Assembly (NCBI GenBank): GCA_944379995.1
Contig: CALWGF010000004.1
Span: 1-64,000, forward strand
Reading direction: 5' to 3'
Source: an uncultured Clostridia bacterium
Lineage (GTDB): Bacteria; Bacillota; Clostridia; Lachnospirales; Anaerotignaceae
DNA: 64,000 bases
Under the pieces are notes generated by a model that made no database searches, was not told the DNA's origin, and saw only the letters and a program-made list of their open reading frames with translations. The translations under genes were made by a program, and so were the position numbers. Each line of letters begins with the position of its first letter. The first letter of the stretch is position 1. This document shows positions 47,930-56,170 of the stretch, piece after piece.

Positions 47930-49846
47930 ATGATTTTTGCCTGTAAAGATATACAAAAATCTTACGGTATAGATACAATACTTGAAAAAGTTTCATTTAA
48001 TATAGAAGACAGAGAAAAAGTAGCTATTGTTGGTGTAAATGGTGCTGGAAAAACTACTGTTTTTAAAATCATAACAGGAGAAATATCTGCTGATAATGGA
48101 GATATGTTTATAAGAAAAGATGCCTCTATGGGTTATCTTGCTCAAAACTTTGTAATAGACAAAAATATAACTGTATATGAAGAAATGCTTTCTGTATTTA
48201 ATAATATTATGGATATGGAAAAAAAACTTAGAGATATGGAAAATAAAATGGCTAATGTTTCTGAGGCTGAACTTCCTAAGTTTATGGAACAATATTCAAG
48301 ACTTTCTCATGATTTTGAGCAACTTGACGGATATAGCTATAAAAGCCGTATAAAAGGTGTTTTAAAAGGTCTTGGTTTTACAGAAGAAGAATATAACAAA
48401 CCTTTAAACACTCTTTCAGGAGGTCAAAAAACACGAGTACACCTTGGTAAACTTCTTCTTACACAACCTGACCTTCTTTTGCTTGATGAACCTACAAACC
48501 ATCTTGATATAGACTCTCTTGTATGGCTTGAAGATTTCCTTCGTTCATATCCTAAAGCTGTTCTTATAATATCTCATGACCGTTATTTCATGGATAGAAT
48601 AGTAACAAAAGTTATAGAAATAGAAAATAAAAAATCAACAATATATGAAGGAAATTATAGCTACTATGCTGAACAGAAAGAAATTAACAGACAAATACAA
48701 TTAAAACAATATATAAATCAACAAAAAGAAATTAAACATCAAGAAGAAGTTATAAGAACTTTACGTTCTTTTAATCGTGAAAAATCAATTAAGCGTGCTG
48801 AAAGTCGTGAAAAGGCTCTTGAAAAAATGGAAAGAGTAGAAAGACCTGAAAGTCTTCCTGATAAAATGCGTCTTACATTAACACCAAGAATAACAAGTGG
48901 AAATGATGTTCTTCATGCTGAAAATCTTTCAAAATCATTTCCTGATAAAACTCTTTTTTCTGGTGTAAATTTTGATGTTAGAAGAAGTGAAAAAGTGGCA
49001 ATAATAGGTCCTAATGGTGTGGGAAAAAGTACTCTTTTTAAAATGCTTTTAGGAAAAGTAAAATATGATAGCGGAGAAATAAAACTTGGTACAAATGTAA
49101 ATATAGGATATTATGACCAAGAACAACAAACACTTGATGAAACAAAAACAATTTTTCAAGAAATATCAGATACATATCCGAATATGACAAATGGAGAAAT
49201 AAGAAATGTTCTTGCTGCATTTGTATTTACTGGTGATGATATATTTAAAACAATAGGCTCATTAAGTGGTGGTGAAAAAGGACGTATTTCATTAGCAAAA
49301 ATAATGCTTTCTGAAGCAAATCTTCTTATGCTTGACGAACCTACAAACCATCTTGATATGTTTTCAAAAGAAATTCTTGAAAATGCTATAAACAGCTATG
49401 AAGGTACTGTTATATATATTTCTCATGACCGTTATTTTATAAATCGTACAGCTGAAAGAATACTTGACCTTAATCATTATGGAGTTACTGAATATTTAGG
49501 TAATTATGACTACTATCTAGAGAAAAAAGCAGAAAAAGAAAGAGAAGCAATAGAAGCTTCTATTGCTAATCCTTCAATACAATCACCTATTATTGAAAGT
49601 AATACAAAAATAGACTGGAAAAAACAAAAAGAAGAACAAGCAAAAGAAAGAAAAATACAAAATAAAATTAAAAAAATTGAAGAAGAAATTGAAAAAACAG
49701 AAAATAAAATAAATGAACTTTCAGAACTTCTTTTTGATGAAAAAATAAGTTGTGATGCGGGAAAAGCAAAAGATATATTTGATGAAAAAACTGCTCTTGA
49801 AGAAAAACTTGAAAAACTTTTTGAGGAATGGGAAGAATTACAATAA
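47930..49846 (+). CDS. ABC-F family ATPase (YdiF/Uup-like)
   Basis: This 638-residue soluble protein has two ABC domains: Walker A GVNGAGKTT and GPNGVGKST, signatures LSGGQKTRVHLG and LSGGEKGRISLA, and LLDEPTNHLD twice. The P-site tRNA-interaction linker lies between them (about 245-320), and a Lys/Glu-rich coiled coil of about 80 residues closes the protein. No membrane partner is encoded. ABC-F proteins act on ribosomes; whether this one gives antibiotic protection cannot be told. Confidence 0.92.
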   Translation: MIFACKDIQKSYGIDTILEKVSFNIEDREKVAIVGVNGAGKTTVFKIITGEISADNGDMFIRKDASMGYLAQNFVIDKNITVYEEMLSVFNNIMDMEKKLRDMENKMANVSEAELPKFMEQYSRLSHDFEQLDGYSYKSRIKGVLKGLGFTEEEYNKPLNTLSGGQKTRVHLGKLLLTQPDLLLLDEPTNHLDIDSLVWLEDFLRSYPKAVLIISHDRYFMDRIVTKVIEIENKKSTIYEGNYSYYAEQKEINRQIQLKQYINQQKEIKHQEEVIRTLRSFNREKSIKRAESREKALEKMERVERPESLPDKMRLTLTPRITSGNDVLHAENLSKSFPDKTLFSGVNFDVRRSEKVAIIGPNGVGKSTLFKMLLGKVKYDSGEIKLGTNVNIGYYDQEQQTLDETKTIFQEISDTYPNMTNGEIRNVLAAFVFTGDDIFKTIGSLSGGEKGRISLAKIMLSEANLLMLDEPTNHLDMFSKEILENAINSYEGTVIYISHDRYFINRTAERILDLNHYGVTEYLGNYDYYLEKKAEKEREAIEASIANPSIQSPIIESNTKIDWKKQKEEQAKERKIQNKIKKIEEEIEKTENKINELSELLFDEKISCDAGKAKDIFDEKTALEEKLEKLFEEWEELQ

Positions 49847-49847
49847 A

Positions 49848-49879
49848 AAATGGTGTGTACTTTTAAGTACACACCATTT
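49848..49879. terminator. bidirectional terminator
   Basis: AAATGGTGTGTAC and GTACACACCATTT pair between the converging ABC-F and DUF1858 genes. Confidence 0.88.
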
Positions 49880-49884
49880 TTTAT

Positions 49885-50091
49885 TTATTTGCTTGCAAGA
49901 TAAGCATTAATATCATTTAAAAGAACATCAACGTCCATACCATGAACAAGACAAGCTTCTTCAAGAGTTTCTCCTGCTGAAGAAGGACAACCTACACAAT
50001 GCATTCCTGACTGCATTAATATAGCTGCAATACCTCTATCTATCATAAGCATTTCACCGATGAGTGTTGATTTTGTTATCTGTGTTGCCAT
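49885..50091 (-). CDS. DUF1858 small redox-disulfide protein
   Basis: This 68-residue protein matches the DUF1858 family, called hybrid-cluster-protein-associated redox disulfide domain. The conserved part is KSTLIGEMLMIDRGIAAILMQSGMHCVGCPSSAGETLEEAC with a CVGC pair. Its role is unknown but the motif suggests thiol redox or metal chemistry. GGAGG stands 9 bases before the ATG chosen. Confidence 0.88.
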   Translation of the reverse strand: MATQITKSTLIGEMLMIDRGIAAILMQSGMHCVGCPSSAGETLEEACLVHGMDVDVLLNDINAYLASK

Positions 50092-50193
50092 TATAAAAAG
50101 ACCTCCTTTATAATAAATATATAACAATATTATACTTTTATTGTCTAAAAAAACAAGACTATTTTAATTATTTTAAACCAAAGGAGAAATTTT

Positions 50194-50796
50194 ATGATAA
50201 TAGATATAAGTAGAAAAATAACAGAAAATACATATGTTTACCCTGATGACCCTATATTTAAAAAAGAAATTATATGTGACAATCCTCAAGTTTCACTTTT
50301 TAATATAGGAAGTCATACAGGAACTCATATTGACTCACCTGCTCATTTTTTTAAATCTATGGAAACAGTAGCTGATATTGACTTAAATAAAATATGCGGT
50401 AAAGCAAAAGTAATAGAAATAAAAAATAAAAATATTATAGAGAAAAATGATTTGACTAAATACAATATAGAAAAAAGTGACATTATACTTTTTAAAACAT
50501 CAAATTCTTATAATTTTGACGGTGAAAATCCTCTTTCTGAATATATATCATTATCATATGAATGTGCTTTATATTTAGTAGAAAAACAAATAAATGTTGT
50601 TGGAATTGATTATATATCAATAGAAGCTGAAAATTCTATTAATTTTGATGTTCATAAAATACTTCTAAAAAATAATATCTATATAATTGAAACATTAGAC
50701 CTTAAAAATATTGATGAAGGAGAATATAAATTTTATTGTTTACCTCTTAATATAAATTCTGACGGTTGTCCTGTAAGATGTATACTTGAAATATAA
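50194..50796 (+). CDS. cyclase-family metal-dependent hydrolase (KynB-like)
   Basis: This 200-residue protein has the PF04199 fold with the metal motif GSHTGTHIDSPAHF and a later GIDYISIEAEN. Relatives include bacterial kynurenine formamidase and isatin hydrolase. No tryptophan-degradation genes adjoin it, so the substrate is not clear. Confidence 0.85.
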   Translation: MIIDISRKITENTYVYPDDPIFKKEIICDNPQVSLFNIGSHTGTHIDSPAHFFKSMETVADIDLNKICGKAKVIEIKNKNIIEKNDLTKYNIEKSDIILFKTSNSYNFDGENPLSEYISLSYECALYLVEKQINVVGIDYISIEAENSINFDVHKILLKNNIYIIETLDLKNIDEGEYKFYCLPLNINSDGCPVRCILEI

Positions 50797-50824
50797 AAGG
50801 ACTGCTTTAAAAAGCAGCCCTTTT
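50795..50824. terminator. bidirectional terminator
   Basis: AAAAGGaCTGCTT-taa-AAGCAGcCCTTTT lies between the converging cyclase-family and lepB genes. Confidence 0.8.
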
Positions 50825-50826
50825 AA

Positions 50827-51357
50827 TTATTCTAAAAATTCAATTCCTGGAAAATACTTAAATATTACTTTACCTAAAATATCATCTTCTTCTACAAATT
50901 TATTCTCCCAAAAACGAGAATCAAGAGAATTATTTCTATTGTCACCCATCATAAAATAACAATTTTCAGGTATTGTATATGGACCATAATCTCCTATATA
51001 TGTTTCCTTAATGTGTTCATCAACACTTTCATTTATTTCACCATTAATATATACGTGTCCTTCTTTTATTTCCAATGTTTCACCAGGAAGACCAACAACT
51101 CTTTTTACATAAAGAGTTTCACCAGTAGGGTCATCTGGATATTTAAAAACAGCTATATCCCCTCTTTGTGGCTCTCCAAAAACATAAGAAAGTCTTAATG
51201 CCACAATTCTATCATTTGGCATAATAGTTGTTTCCATAGAACCTGTTGGAACAGTTGCATTTACTATTACAAATTTATTTATCAGTAATGCAAGTATTAC
51301 TGCAAATACTATTGTTTTTAACCAGCTTAATATTTCATTTTTAACTCTTTCTGACAT
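50827..51357 (-). CDS. lepB: signal peptidase I
   Basis: This 176-residue membrane protease removes signal peptides after secretion. One N-terminal helix (about 10-30), the catalytic Ser in VPTGSMETTIMPNDR, the Lys in LYVKRVVGLPGE and the GDNRNNSLDSRFW box are all intact. It starts at MSERVKNEIL, where GGAG stands 9 bases upstream; two more in-frame ATG codons lie just ahead. Confidence 0.95.
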   Translation of the reverse strand: MSERVKNEILSWLKTIVFAVILALLINKFVIVNATVPTGSMETTIMPNDRIVALRLSYVFGEPQRGDIAVFKYPDDPTGETLYVKRVVGLPGETLEIKEGHVYINGEINESVDEHIKETYIGDYGPYTIPENCYFMMGDNRNNSLDSRFWENKFVEEDDILGKVIFKYFPGIEFLE

Positions 51358-51456
51358 ATTCATTATCTCCACTTTCAAAAAAATAAGCAGATTTATTATA
51401 TCATATAATGAATAATTTTAGTTAATAAATTTATTATTTTTTTCTTAAGATGTTAA

Positions 51457-51681
51457 CTATTCCCTATTTATTTTTAAAAGCTCAAGAAATTTTGATGCTC
51501 TTTCCTTATCTTTTTCACTCATATCAGCAAGAAGCATATTTATTATTCTTTCTTCTTCCTCTTTTGTACTGTTTGAAAGAAGGTTTTCTCTTTCTGAAGA
51601 AAAAAGACCTATAATTTCAAAAGGGCTTTTGCCTTTAGCACGTTTTATAAAATCATCAAATTTATTATTATTTTCTATCAA
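51457..51681 (-). CDS. unknown 74-residue protein with helical-hairpin motif
   Basis: No known family was recognised. The protein is charged, soluble and predicted helical. Its C-terminal part (RIINMLLADMSEKDKERASK) resembles segments in the overlapping gene upstream and in the gene at 58.8 kb: hydrophobic helix, a turn with Ser/Asn and Glu, then an amphipathic helix ending LELLK. It overlaps the end of the 160-residue gene by 14 bp and follows it on the same strand, so both are one transcript. Confidence 0.65.
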   Translation of the reverse strand: MIENNNKFDDFIKRAKGKSPFEIIGLFSSERENLLSNSTKEEEERIINMLLADMSEKDKERASKFLELLKINRE

Positions 51682-52150
51682 TTAAAATCTCCTCCTTTAA
51701 ATTAATAAGTTTTCTCATTTCAATAAACCTTAATATATTATCAATTTTTACTGCATCTTCTTTTGACATATATGATTTTAATACATTAAGAAGTTCTTTT
51801 TTTCTTTCAATACTTGATTTTTGAGGCTTTTTACTTTGTATTGATATTACAGGCATATCAAAGGCTTTTTTTAATTCCATAAGTTTTACTGCAATATATA
51901 TACTTTTTTGATATTCCTCATTTAGAAATGGTATTGCTGCATATATAAAATCATTATTGTTATTTATATTTTGAGTTTTTACAGGTTTTTCTTCTACTTT
52001 TTGAATATCCATAAAACTTTTTATTTTTTCTACTTTTTCAAAAGCATTAATTATATCTTCAGTTTTTATATTTTCAGTATTAAAACCAAAACTTTCAAGT
52101 ATATTTTTTATATTATTTTTATCATTAATAATATTTATATTATTTTCCAT
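51668..52150 (-). CDS. unknown 160-residue protein with two helical-hairpin motifs
   Basis: No family was recognised. The N-terminal half is Asn/Lys/Glu-rich. Two copies of a roughly 31-residue pattern occur: one near FIYAAIPFLNEEYQKSIYIA and one near LLNVLKSYMSKEDAVKIDNI. The same pattern occurs once in the 74-residue neighbour and once in the 138-residue protein at 58842. The start is placed after GGGGTGTATGTGT. Its context (Cys-rich small protein, subtilase) recalls clostridial sporulation or coat loci, but that is inference. Confidence 0.65.
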   Translation of the reverse strand: MENNINIINDKNNIKNILESFGFNTENIKTEDIINAFEKVEKIKSFMDIQKVEEKPVKTQNINNNNDFIYAAIPFLNEEYQKSIYIAVKLMELKKAFDMPVISIQSKKPQKSSIERKKELLNVLKSYMSKEDAVKIDNILRFIEMRKLINLKEEILIDRK

Positions 52151-52207
52151 ACACATACACCCCTTTTTAAAAAGATATGCATTAAATTCTTAAATAATAC
52201 AAAAAAA

Positions 52208-52225
52208 AGACGGTTTTACCCGTCT
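52208..52225 (-). terminator. terminator after the Cys-rich gene
   Basis: AGACGG and CCGTCT pair with A and T runs on both sides, just after the stop of the Cys-rich gene on the minus strand. Confidence 0.7.
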
Positions 52226-52245
52226 CTTTTTTATATCATTTAAAA

Positions 52246-52437
52246 TCATTCCTTAGCTTCGCAGATATTAAAGCCATTTTGGTTTCCACAGAAACAAAGG
52301 ATAAGTAATAAAATAAGGAGTTCATCATTATTTCCTCCACAGCCACAGCCGTTATTATTATTGTTTCCACAACAGCAAAGAAGAATAATAATCCAAAGCC
52401 AACTTCCATTTCCACAACCATTACTTAAACAACCCAT
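52246..52437 (-). CDS. Cys/Gly/Asn-rich small membrane-like protein
   Basis: This 63-residue protein alternates Cys/Gly/Asn-rich stretches (GCLSNGCGNG; CCCGNNNNNGCGCGGNN) with short hydrophobic runs (WLWIIILL; LLILLLILCF). It resembles proteins labelled chorion class high-cysteine HCB in clostridial genomes. A good AAAGGAGG site supports translation. Function is unknown; disulfide or metal cross-linking at a membrane or spore surface is conceivable. The 200 bases up to the subtilase start are AT-rich and hold only the divergent leaders. Confidence 0.65.
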   Translation of the reverse strand: MGCLSNGCGNGSWLWIIILLCCCGNNNNNGCGCGGNNDELLILLLILCFCGNQNGFNICEAKE

Positions 52438-52638
52438 AAATAATTGCCTCCTTTAAATTAAAAAGTTTTATTTGTTTCACAATTTAATTCTATGGTCGCA
52501 TTTTTAAAAAAATTCCAATTTTTTAAAAATTTTTATATGGACAAGCAATAATTTGTCCAAAAACATAAAAATTTATGACATTTAGACTACATAATTCATA
52601 AGCTATAAAGTAAAATAAAGTTTTTTGGGAGAGCCATA

Positions 52639-52917
52639 ATGAAAAATAAAAATATATTTATGTGTATGAATAATGCTATAAAAAAAGTTGGTCTTTCAAG
52701 AGATATTGAATATACAGGAAAAAATATAGGAATAGCCATACTTGATACAGGTGTTTCCCCTGTTTATGATTTTTGTATGCCTACAAACAGAATAAAAGCT
52801 TTTAAAGATTTTGTAAACGGTAAAACAGAGCCTTATGATGATAATGGACACGGTACTCATGTAACGTGTTTAGTTATTACAAATATATACTTATGTATTC
52901 ATATAATTATGTATTAA
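52639..52917 (+). pseudogene. AprX-like S8 subtilase, N-terminal fragment interrupted by insertion
   Basis: The first 76 codons encode an intact subtilase N-terminal part: catalytic Asp in GIAILDTGVSP (residue 36), then NRIKAFKDFVNGKTEPYDDN and catalytic His71 in GHGTHVT. After codon 76 the sequence enters the inserted element and reads CLVITNIYL to a stop at codon 93. GGGAGAG stands before the ATG. The rest of the gene resumes at 58107. Joined at the 13-bp repeat the two parts give one 317-residue protein. Confidence 0.92.
52854..52866 (+). repeat. left copy of 13-bp direct repeat (attachment-like site)
   Basis: TACTCATGTAACG ends exactly where homology to the subtilase is lost. The same 13 bases recur at 58094-58106, where homology resumes. 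Confidence 0.9.
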
Positions 52918-52983
52918 AACAAATTTCGACAAGTATATAAACTGCAAAATTACATATATTATTTTTAGTATAAATTTACCATA

Positions 52984-53012
52984 TTGACTTTTAAATATTG
53001 TAAAATTATAAT
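52984..53012 (+). promoter_or_regulatory. sigma-A promoter of the riboswitch-MATE unit
   Basis: TTGACT, 17 bases and TATAAT lie inside the element, about 28 bases before the aptamer, so the unit does not depend on the host gene's promoter. Confidence 0.85.
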
Positions 53013-53039
53013 AAAGTTAAATTTTAAACAATATATAAA

Positions 53040-53146
53040 TTTCTTCAGAAACGAGGTTATTCCTCTACTGGTAGTAAAGCCTACGAGCATTTTTGCAAAT
53101 CCGTTGAAATTACGGAGCCAACAGTAAGTCTGGACGGGAGAAGAAA
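53040..53146 (+). promoter_or_regulatory. variant FMN-type riboswitch aptamer
   Basis: The order and spacing of conserved blocks follow the FMN riboswitch: P1 TTTCTTC/GAAGAAA, then GGTAGTAAAGCCTACGAGCA, GTTGAAATTAC, GAGCCAACAGTAAGTCTGG and ACGGGAG. Core positions differ from the canonical copy at 29461: GGGCAGGGTG is replaced by GAAACGAGG, the GTGAAATTC loop of P2 is lost, and CCGACAGT is CCAACAGT. Rare variants of this class described from Clostridioides difficile and relatives control efflux proteins and respond to flavin-like compounds instead of FMN. The MATE gene downstream fits that group. Confidence 0.85.
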
Positions 53147-53194
53147 AGTTTTTTATTTCAAAAGAAATAAAATACCTTTCTTCTCCCTTTTTTT
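53136..53194 (+). terminator. terminator competing with riboswitch P1
   Basis: GGGAGAAG and CTTCTCCC, with an inner AT stem (TTTTATTTC and GAAATAAAA), form a long hairpin followed by seven T residues. Its 5' arm contains all seven bases of the 3' strand of P1 (53140-53146). P1 and terminator therefore cannot coexist, which predicts that ligand binding turns the gene on. Confidence 0.85.
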
Positions 53195-53229
53195 ATATTT
53201 TTTATATTAAAAAAGGAAGGGGTATGTAT

Positions 53230-54597
53230 ATGACAAAAACATCAAATCCACTTGGTACAGAACCTATATTAAAATTACTTAAAAAATTTTCAATACCAAC
53301 AGCCCTAACATTAATGGTAAACTATCTTTATAACATAGTTGACCAAATTTTTGTAGGTCAAAGTATGGGTATTGAAGGTATTGCAGCAACAAATGTTGCT
53401 TTTCCATTTTCAACGGTTTGTGTTGCAGTAGCATTACTTATAGGTGACGGTTGTGCTGCTAATGCAAGTCTTTCTCTTGGTAGAGGCGAAAAAGACTATG
53501 CCGACAAAGGTTTTGGAAACTCATTTTTTATGCTTATAGCATTTAGTATATTTATACTTATATTTGGTAATATATTTCTTGAAGAACTTGTACTTCTTTT
53601 CGGAGCAACAGAAACAGTTTTTAAATCTTCAATGGATTATTCAAGAATAATTATTTTAGGATTACCATTTATGATTATAAATGTTTCATTTACTGCAATA
53701 ATACGTGCCGATGGAAACCCAAAATATACTATGAAATGTATGATGACTGGTGCAATAATAAATTTAATACTTGACCCTATATTCATATTTGGTTTTAATA
53801 TGGGTGTTGTTGGTGCTGCAATAGCAACTATTATAGGTCAAATTGCAGCCGGTATACTTTGTATTATATACATACCTAAGTTTAAATCTATAACATTTAA
53901 AAAGGAAAATTTAAAACTTTCAAAAAATGTATGTGGTACTATATTATCTCTTGGAATATCAAGTTTTTTTACACAGATAGCAACAGCAATTTTACAAATT
54001 ATAATGAATAATCTTATGAGAATATATGGAGCAACAACAATATATGGAAGTGACATTGCTCTTTCTTGTTATGGAATGATGATGAAAATATATCAAATTG
54101 CACATTCAATGCTTGTTGGTCTTTCCTCTGGAACACAGCCTATAAATGGTTTTAATTATGGTGCAAAACAGTATGACAGAGTAAAAACAACATATCGATA
54201 TGCTTTCATATTTTCATTTTTAATATCTATTTTTTGCTTTTTAATATATATGATATTTCCTGCATATATTGCAAAACTTTTTGTAAGTAATTCACCTATG
54301 TATCAAGAATTTGCAAAATTATGTTTTAGAACATATATGATGGTATTTTTTATATATGGTATGCCTATGGTAACATCATCATTTTTTCAGGCAATAGGAA
54401 AACCTTCAAAAGCACTTTTGCTTTCATTGTCAAGGCAGGCTTTTTTCCTTATACCTCTTTCATTAATATTATCATCACAATTCGGACTTAAGGGAGCATT
54501 AATTGCTGCACCTGTTGCAGATACTCTTACATTTATTGTTGCAATGATTTTAATAATATATGAATTTAGAACTTGGAAAACAAAAGGATTTATTTAA
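53230..54597 (+). CDS. MATE-family efflux transporter
   Basis: This 455-residue protein has twelve hydrophobic segments in two similar halves, typical of MATE cation- or proton-coupled exporters (NorM/DinF superfamily). The opening PILKLLKKFSIPTALTLMVNYLYNIVDQIFVGQSMG and AIIRADGNPKYTMKCMM are family signatures. The third Met is chosen as start because GGAAGGGG lies 7 bases upstream. It is element cargo under a variant FMN-type riboswitch. The likely job is export of a flavin-related or flavin-mimicking compound, which is inference from the riboswitch class. Confidence 0.92.
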   Translation: MTKTSNPLGTEPILKLLKKFSIPTALTLMVNYLYNIVDQIFVGQSMGIEGIAATNVAFPFSTVCVAVALLIGDGCAANASLSLGRGEKDYADKGFGNSFFMLIAFSIFILIFGNIFLEELVLLFGATETVFKSSMDYSRIIILGLPFMIINVSFTAIIRADGNPKYTMKCMMTGAIINLILDPIFIFGFNMGVVGAAIATIIGQIAAGILCIIYIPKFKSITFKKENLKLSKNVCGTILSLGISSFFTQIATAILQIIMNNLMRIYGATTIYGSDIALSCYGMMMKIYQIAHSMLVGLSSGTQPINGFNYGAKQYDRVKTTYRYAFIFSFLISIFCFLIYMIFPAYIAKLFVSNSPMYQEFAKLCFRTYMMVFFIYGMPMVTSSFFQAIGKPSKALLLSLSRQAFFLIPLSLILSSQFGLKGALIAAPVADTLTFIVAMILIIYEFRTWKTKGFI

Positions 54598-54600
54598 TAA

Positions 54601-54626
54601 AAAAGACAGCTAAAGCTGTCTTTTTT
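54601..54626. terminator. bidirectional terminator
   Basis: AAAAGACAGC-taaa-GCTGTCTTTT followed by T residues lies between the converging MATE and recombinase genes. Confidence 0.88.
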
Positions 54627-54632
54627 ATTTTT

Positions 54633-55532
54633 CTATTTATTAAACATATTTTGCACACTTAAAAAGTCCTCTTTTGATATAATAGGTTCATGAGTATTTT
54701 TTACCCATATCCATTCTTCTTTTGATACAGAAGAAACTTTATTACTTTTATAACTTATTTTTCTTTCTTTACCTTGTACCATATCACCCATATAAACAGG
54801 ATTTGTAAGTATTTTTCTTATTGTATTTTTAGACCAAATACCTTTATTTTTTATATTTTTTCTTCCCATATCCATTCCCTTTGATATTTTATATTGTGAC
54901 GGTGTTGGGATTTTCATTTCTGTAAGAATTTCTGCTATTTCTCTACAATTTTTGCCTTCTTTAAAAAGTTTAAATATAAGTTTTATATTTTCTTCTGTAT
55001 TTTTATCTATTTCAAGTTTATGTTTATATTTTGGATTTTTAATATATCCATATGGTGCATATGTACCTATAAAAAGACCTGTTTCCATTTTTCTTTTAAA
55101 AACAGACCTTATATTTTCTGATATTTCTTCACAATACCATTCATTTACAAGGCTATTTATTTGTCTTATTCTTTTACCATTTTTAACAGAAGTATCAATG
55201 TTATCCACAATTCCTATAAATCTTATACCCATTTGTGGAAATATAACATTAAGATACTTATCTGCTGTTGATATATCCCTTGTAAATCTTGATTGGTTTT
55301 TACATATTATAGTATCAAAAAGTTTTTTATTACTATCTTCTATCATTTGTTTAAACTGAGGTCTTTCATTATCAAGTCCAGAATAGTCCTCATCACAATA
55401 TATTTTATATATTTCAAAACTATTATCTTTTGCATATTTCTCAAGAAGTATTTTTTGATTTTTTATACTTTCGCTTTCATAATTACTTTTATCTTCAACT
55501 GATATTCGACAATAAAGAGCCGCTTTTTTCAA
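54633..55532 (-). CDS. serine recombinase, short form lacking the zinc-ribbon/coiled-coil tail
   Basis: This 299-residue protein has a resolvase catalytic domain (about 1-135) with nucleophile Ser11 in LYCRIS and the SRFTRD arginine motif, then a recombinase domain (about 150-290, GTYAPYGYIKNP; WSKNTIRKILTNPVYMG). Large serine recombinases of this type usually run to about 500 residues with a zinc ribbon and coiled coil; this one stops just after the recombinase domain, directly before a terminator. It starts with TTG after GAAGGAAT. It may be the enzyme that moved the element, or a shortened remnant. Confidence 0.88.
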   Translation of the reverse strand: MKKAALYCRISVEDKSNYESESIKNQKILLEKYAKDNSFEIYKIYCDEDYSGLDNERPQFKQMIEDSNKKLFDTIICKNQSRFTRDISTADKYLNVIFPQMGIRFIGIVDNIDTSVKNGKRIRQINSLVNEWYCEEISENIRSVFKRKMETGLFIGTYAPYGYIKNPKYKHKLEIDKNTEENIKLIFKLFKEGKNCREIAEILTEMKIPTPSQYKISKGMDMGRKNIKNKGIWSKNTIRKILTNPVYMGDMVQGKERKISYKSNKVSSVSKEEWIWVKNTHEPIISKEDFLSVQNMFNK

Positions 55533-55586
55533 ATAATATTCCTTCTTTTTTAATTAATTTATTATATTTTATATATTTTTTTATGT

Positions 55587-55592
55587 TATAAT
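55587..55592 (+). promoter_or_regulatory. extended -10 of the ferritin gene
   Basis: TATAAT preceded by TGT lies about 33 bases before the ferritin start, in the short divergent gap with the recombinase gene. No good -35 box is seen. Confidence 0.55.
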
Positions 55593-55624
55593 GATATAAA
55601 ATTAAAAAGAAAGGAATGTTTTTT

Positions 55625-56137
55625 ATGCTTGATACAAAAGTTGCTGAATTATTAAATAATCAAATTAACAAAGAATTTTATTCTGCTTATTTATACCTTG
55701 ACATGTCAAATTATTATGAAGAACAAGGTCTTTCAGGTTTTGCAAACTGGTTTAAAATACAGGCTCAAGAAGAAAGAGACCATGCAATGCTTTTTATGGC
55801 ATATCTCCAAAATAATGGCGGAAAAGTTAAACTTGAAACAATAGATGCACCTAATAAAGAATACAATCAATTTGTAGAGCCTTTAAAAGAAACTCTTGAA
55901 CATGAAAGATATGTTACAAATCTTATACATACAATATATGATGCTGCACATTCTGCAAAAGATTTCCGTACAATGCAGTTCCTTGACTGGTTTGTAAAAG
56001 AACAGGGAGAAGAAGAAAAAAATGCTGATGACCTTATTAAAAAATATACTCTTTTTGGTTCTGATGCAAAAGGTCTTTATGCTCTTGATTCTGAAATGGC
56101 AAGCAGAGTTTATGCTGCACCAACACTTACAGTATAA
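55625..56137 (+). CDS. ferritin (non-heme)
   Basis: This 170-residue four-helix protein stores iron. The ferroxidase ligands are visible in QINKEFYSAYLYLDMSNYYE, QAQEERDHAMLFM and a later EQGEEEKNADDLI. It is close to FtnA-type ferritins of Firmicutes. The start at MLDTKVAELLN is preferred because AGAAAGGAATG lies upstream. It lies inside the inserted element, which is unusual for a gene normally part of the core chromosome. Confidence 0.95.
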   Translation: MLDTKVAELLNNQINKEFYSAYLYLDMSNYYEEQGLSGFANWFKIQAQEERDHAMLFMAYLQNNGGKVKLETIDAPNKEYNQFVEPLKETLEHERYVTNLIHTIYDAAHSAKDFRTMQFLDWFVKEQGEEEKNADDLIKKYTLFGSDAKGLYALDSEMASRVYAAPTLTV

Positions 56138-56144
56138 AATAAAA

Positions 56145-56170
56145 AAAGTCTTGGATTAATCCAAGACTTT
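56145..56170. terminator. bidirectional terminator
   Basis: AAGTCTTGG-attaat-CCAAGACTT with A and T runs lies between the converging ferritin gene and the 614-residue gene. Confidence 0.85.

Noticed and set aside
55201..55209. Perfect DnaA box TTATCCACA
   Set aside because: It is a single site within the recombinase coding sequence, with no cluster around it. One such match is expected by chance in AT-rich DNA of this size.
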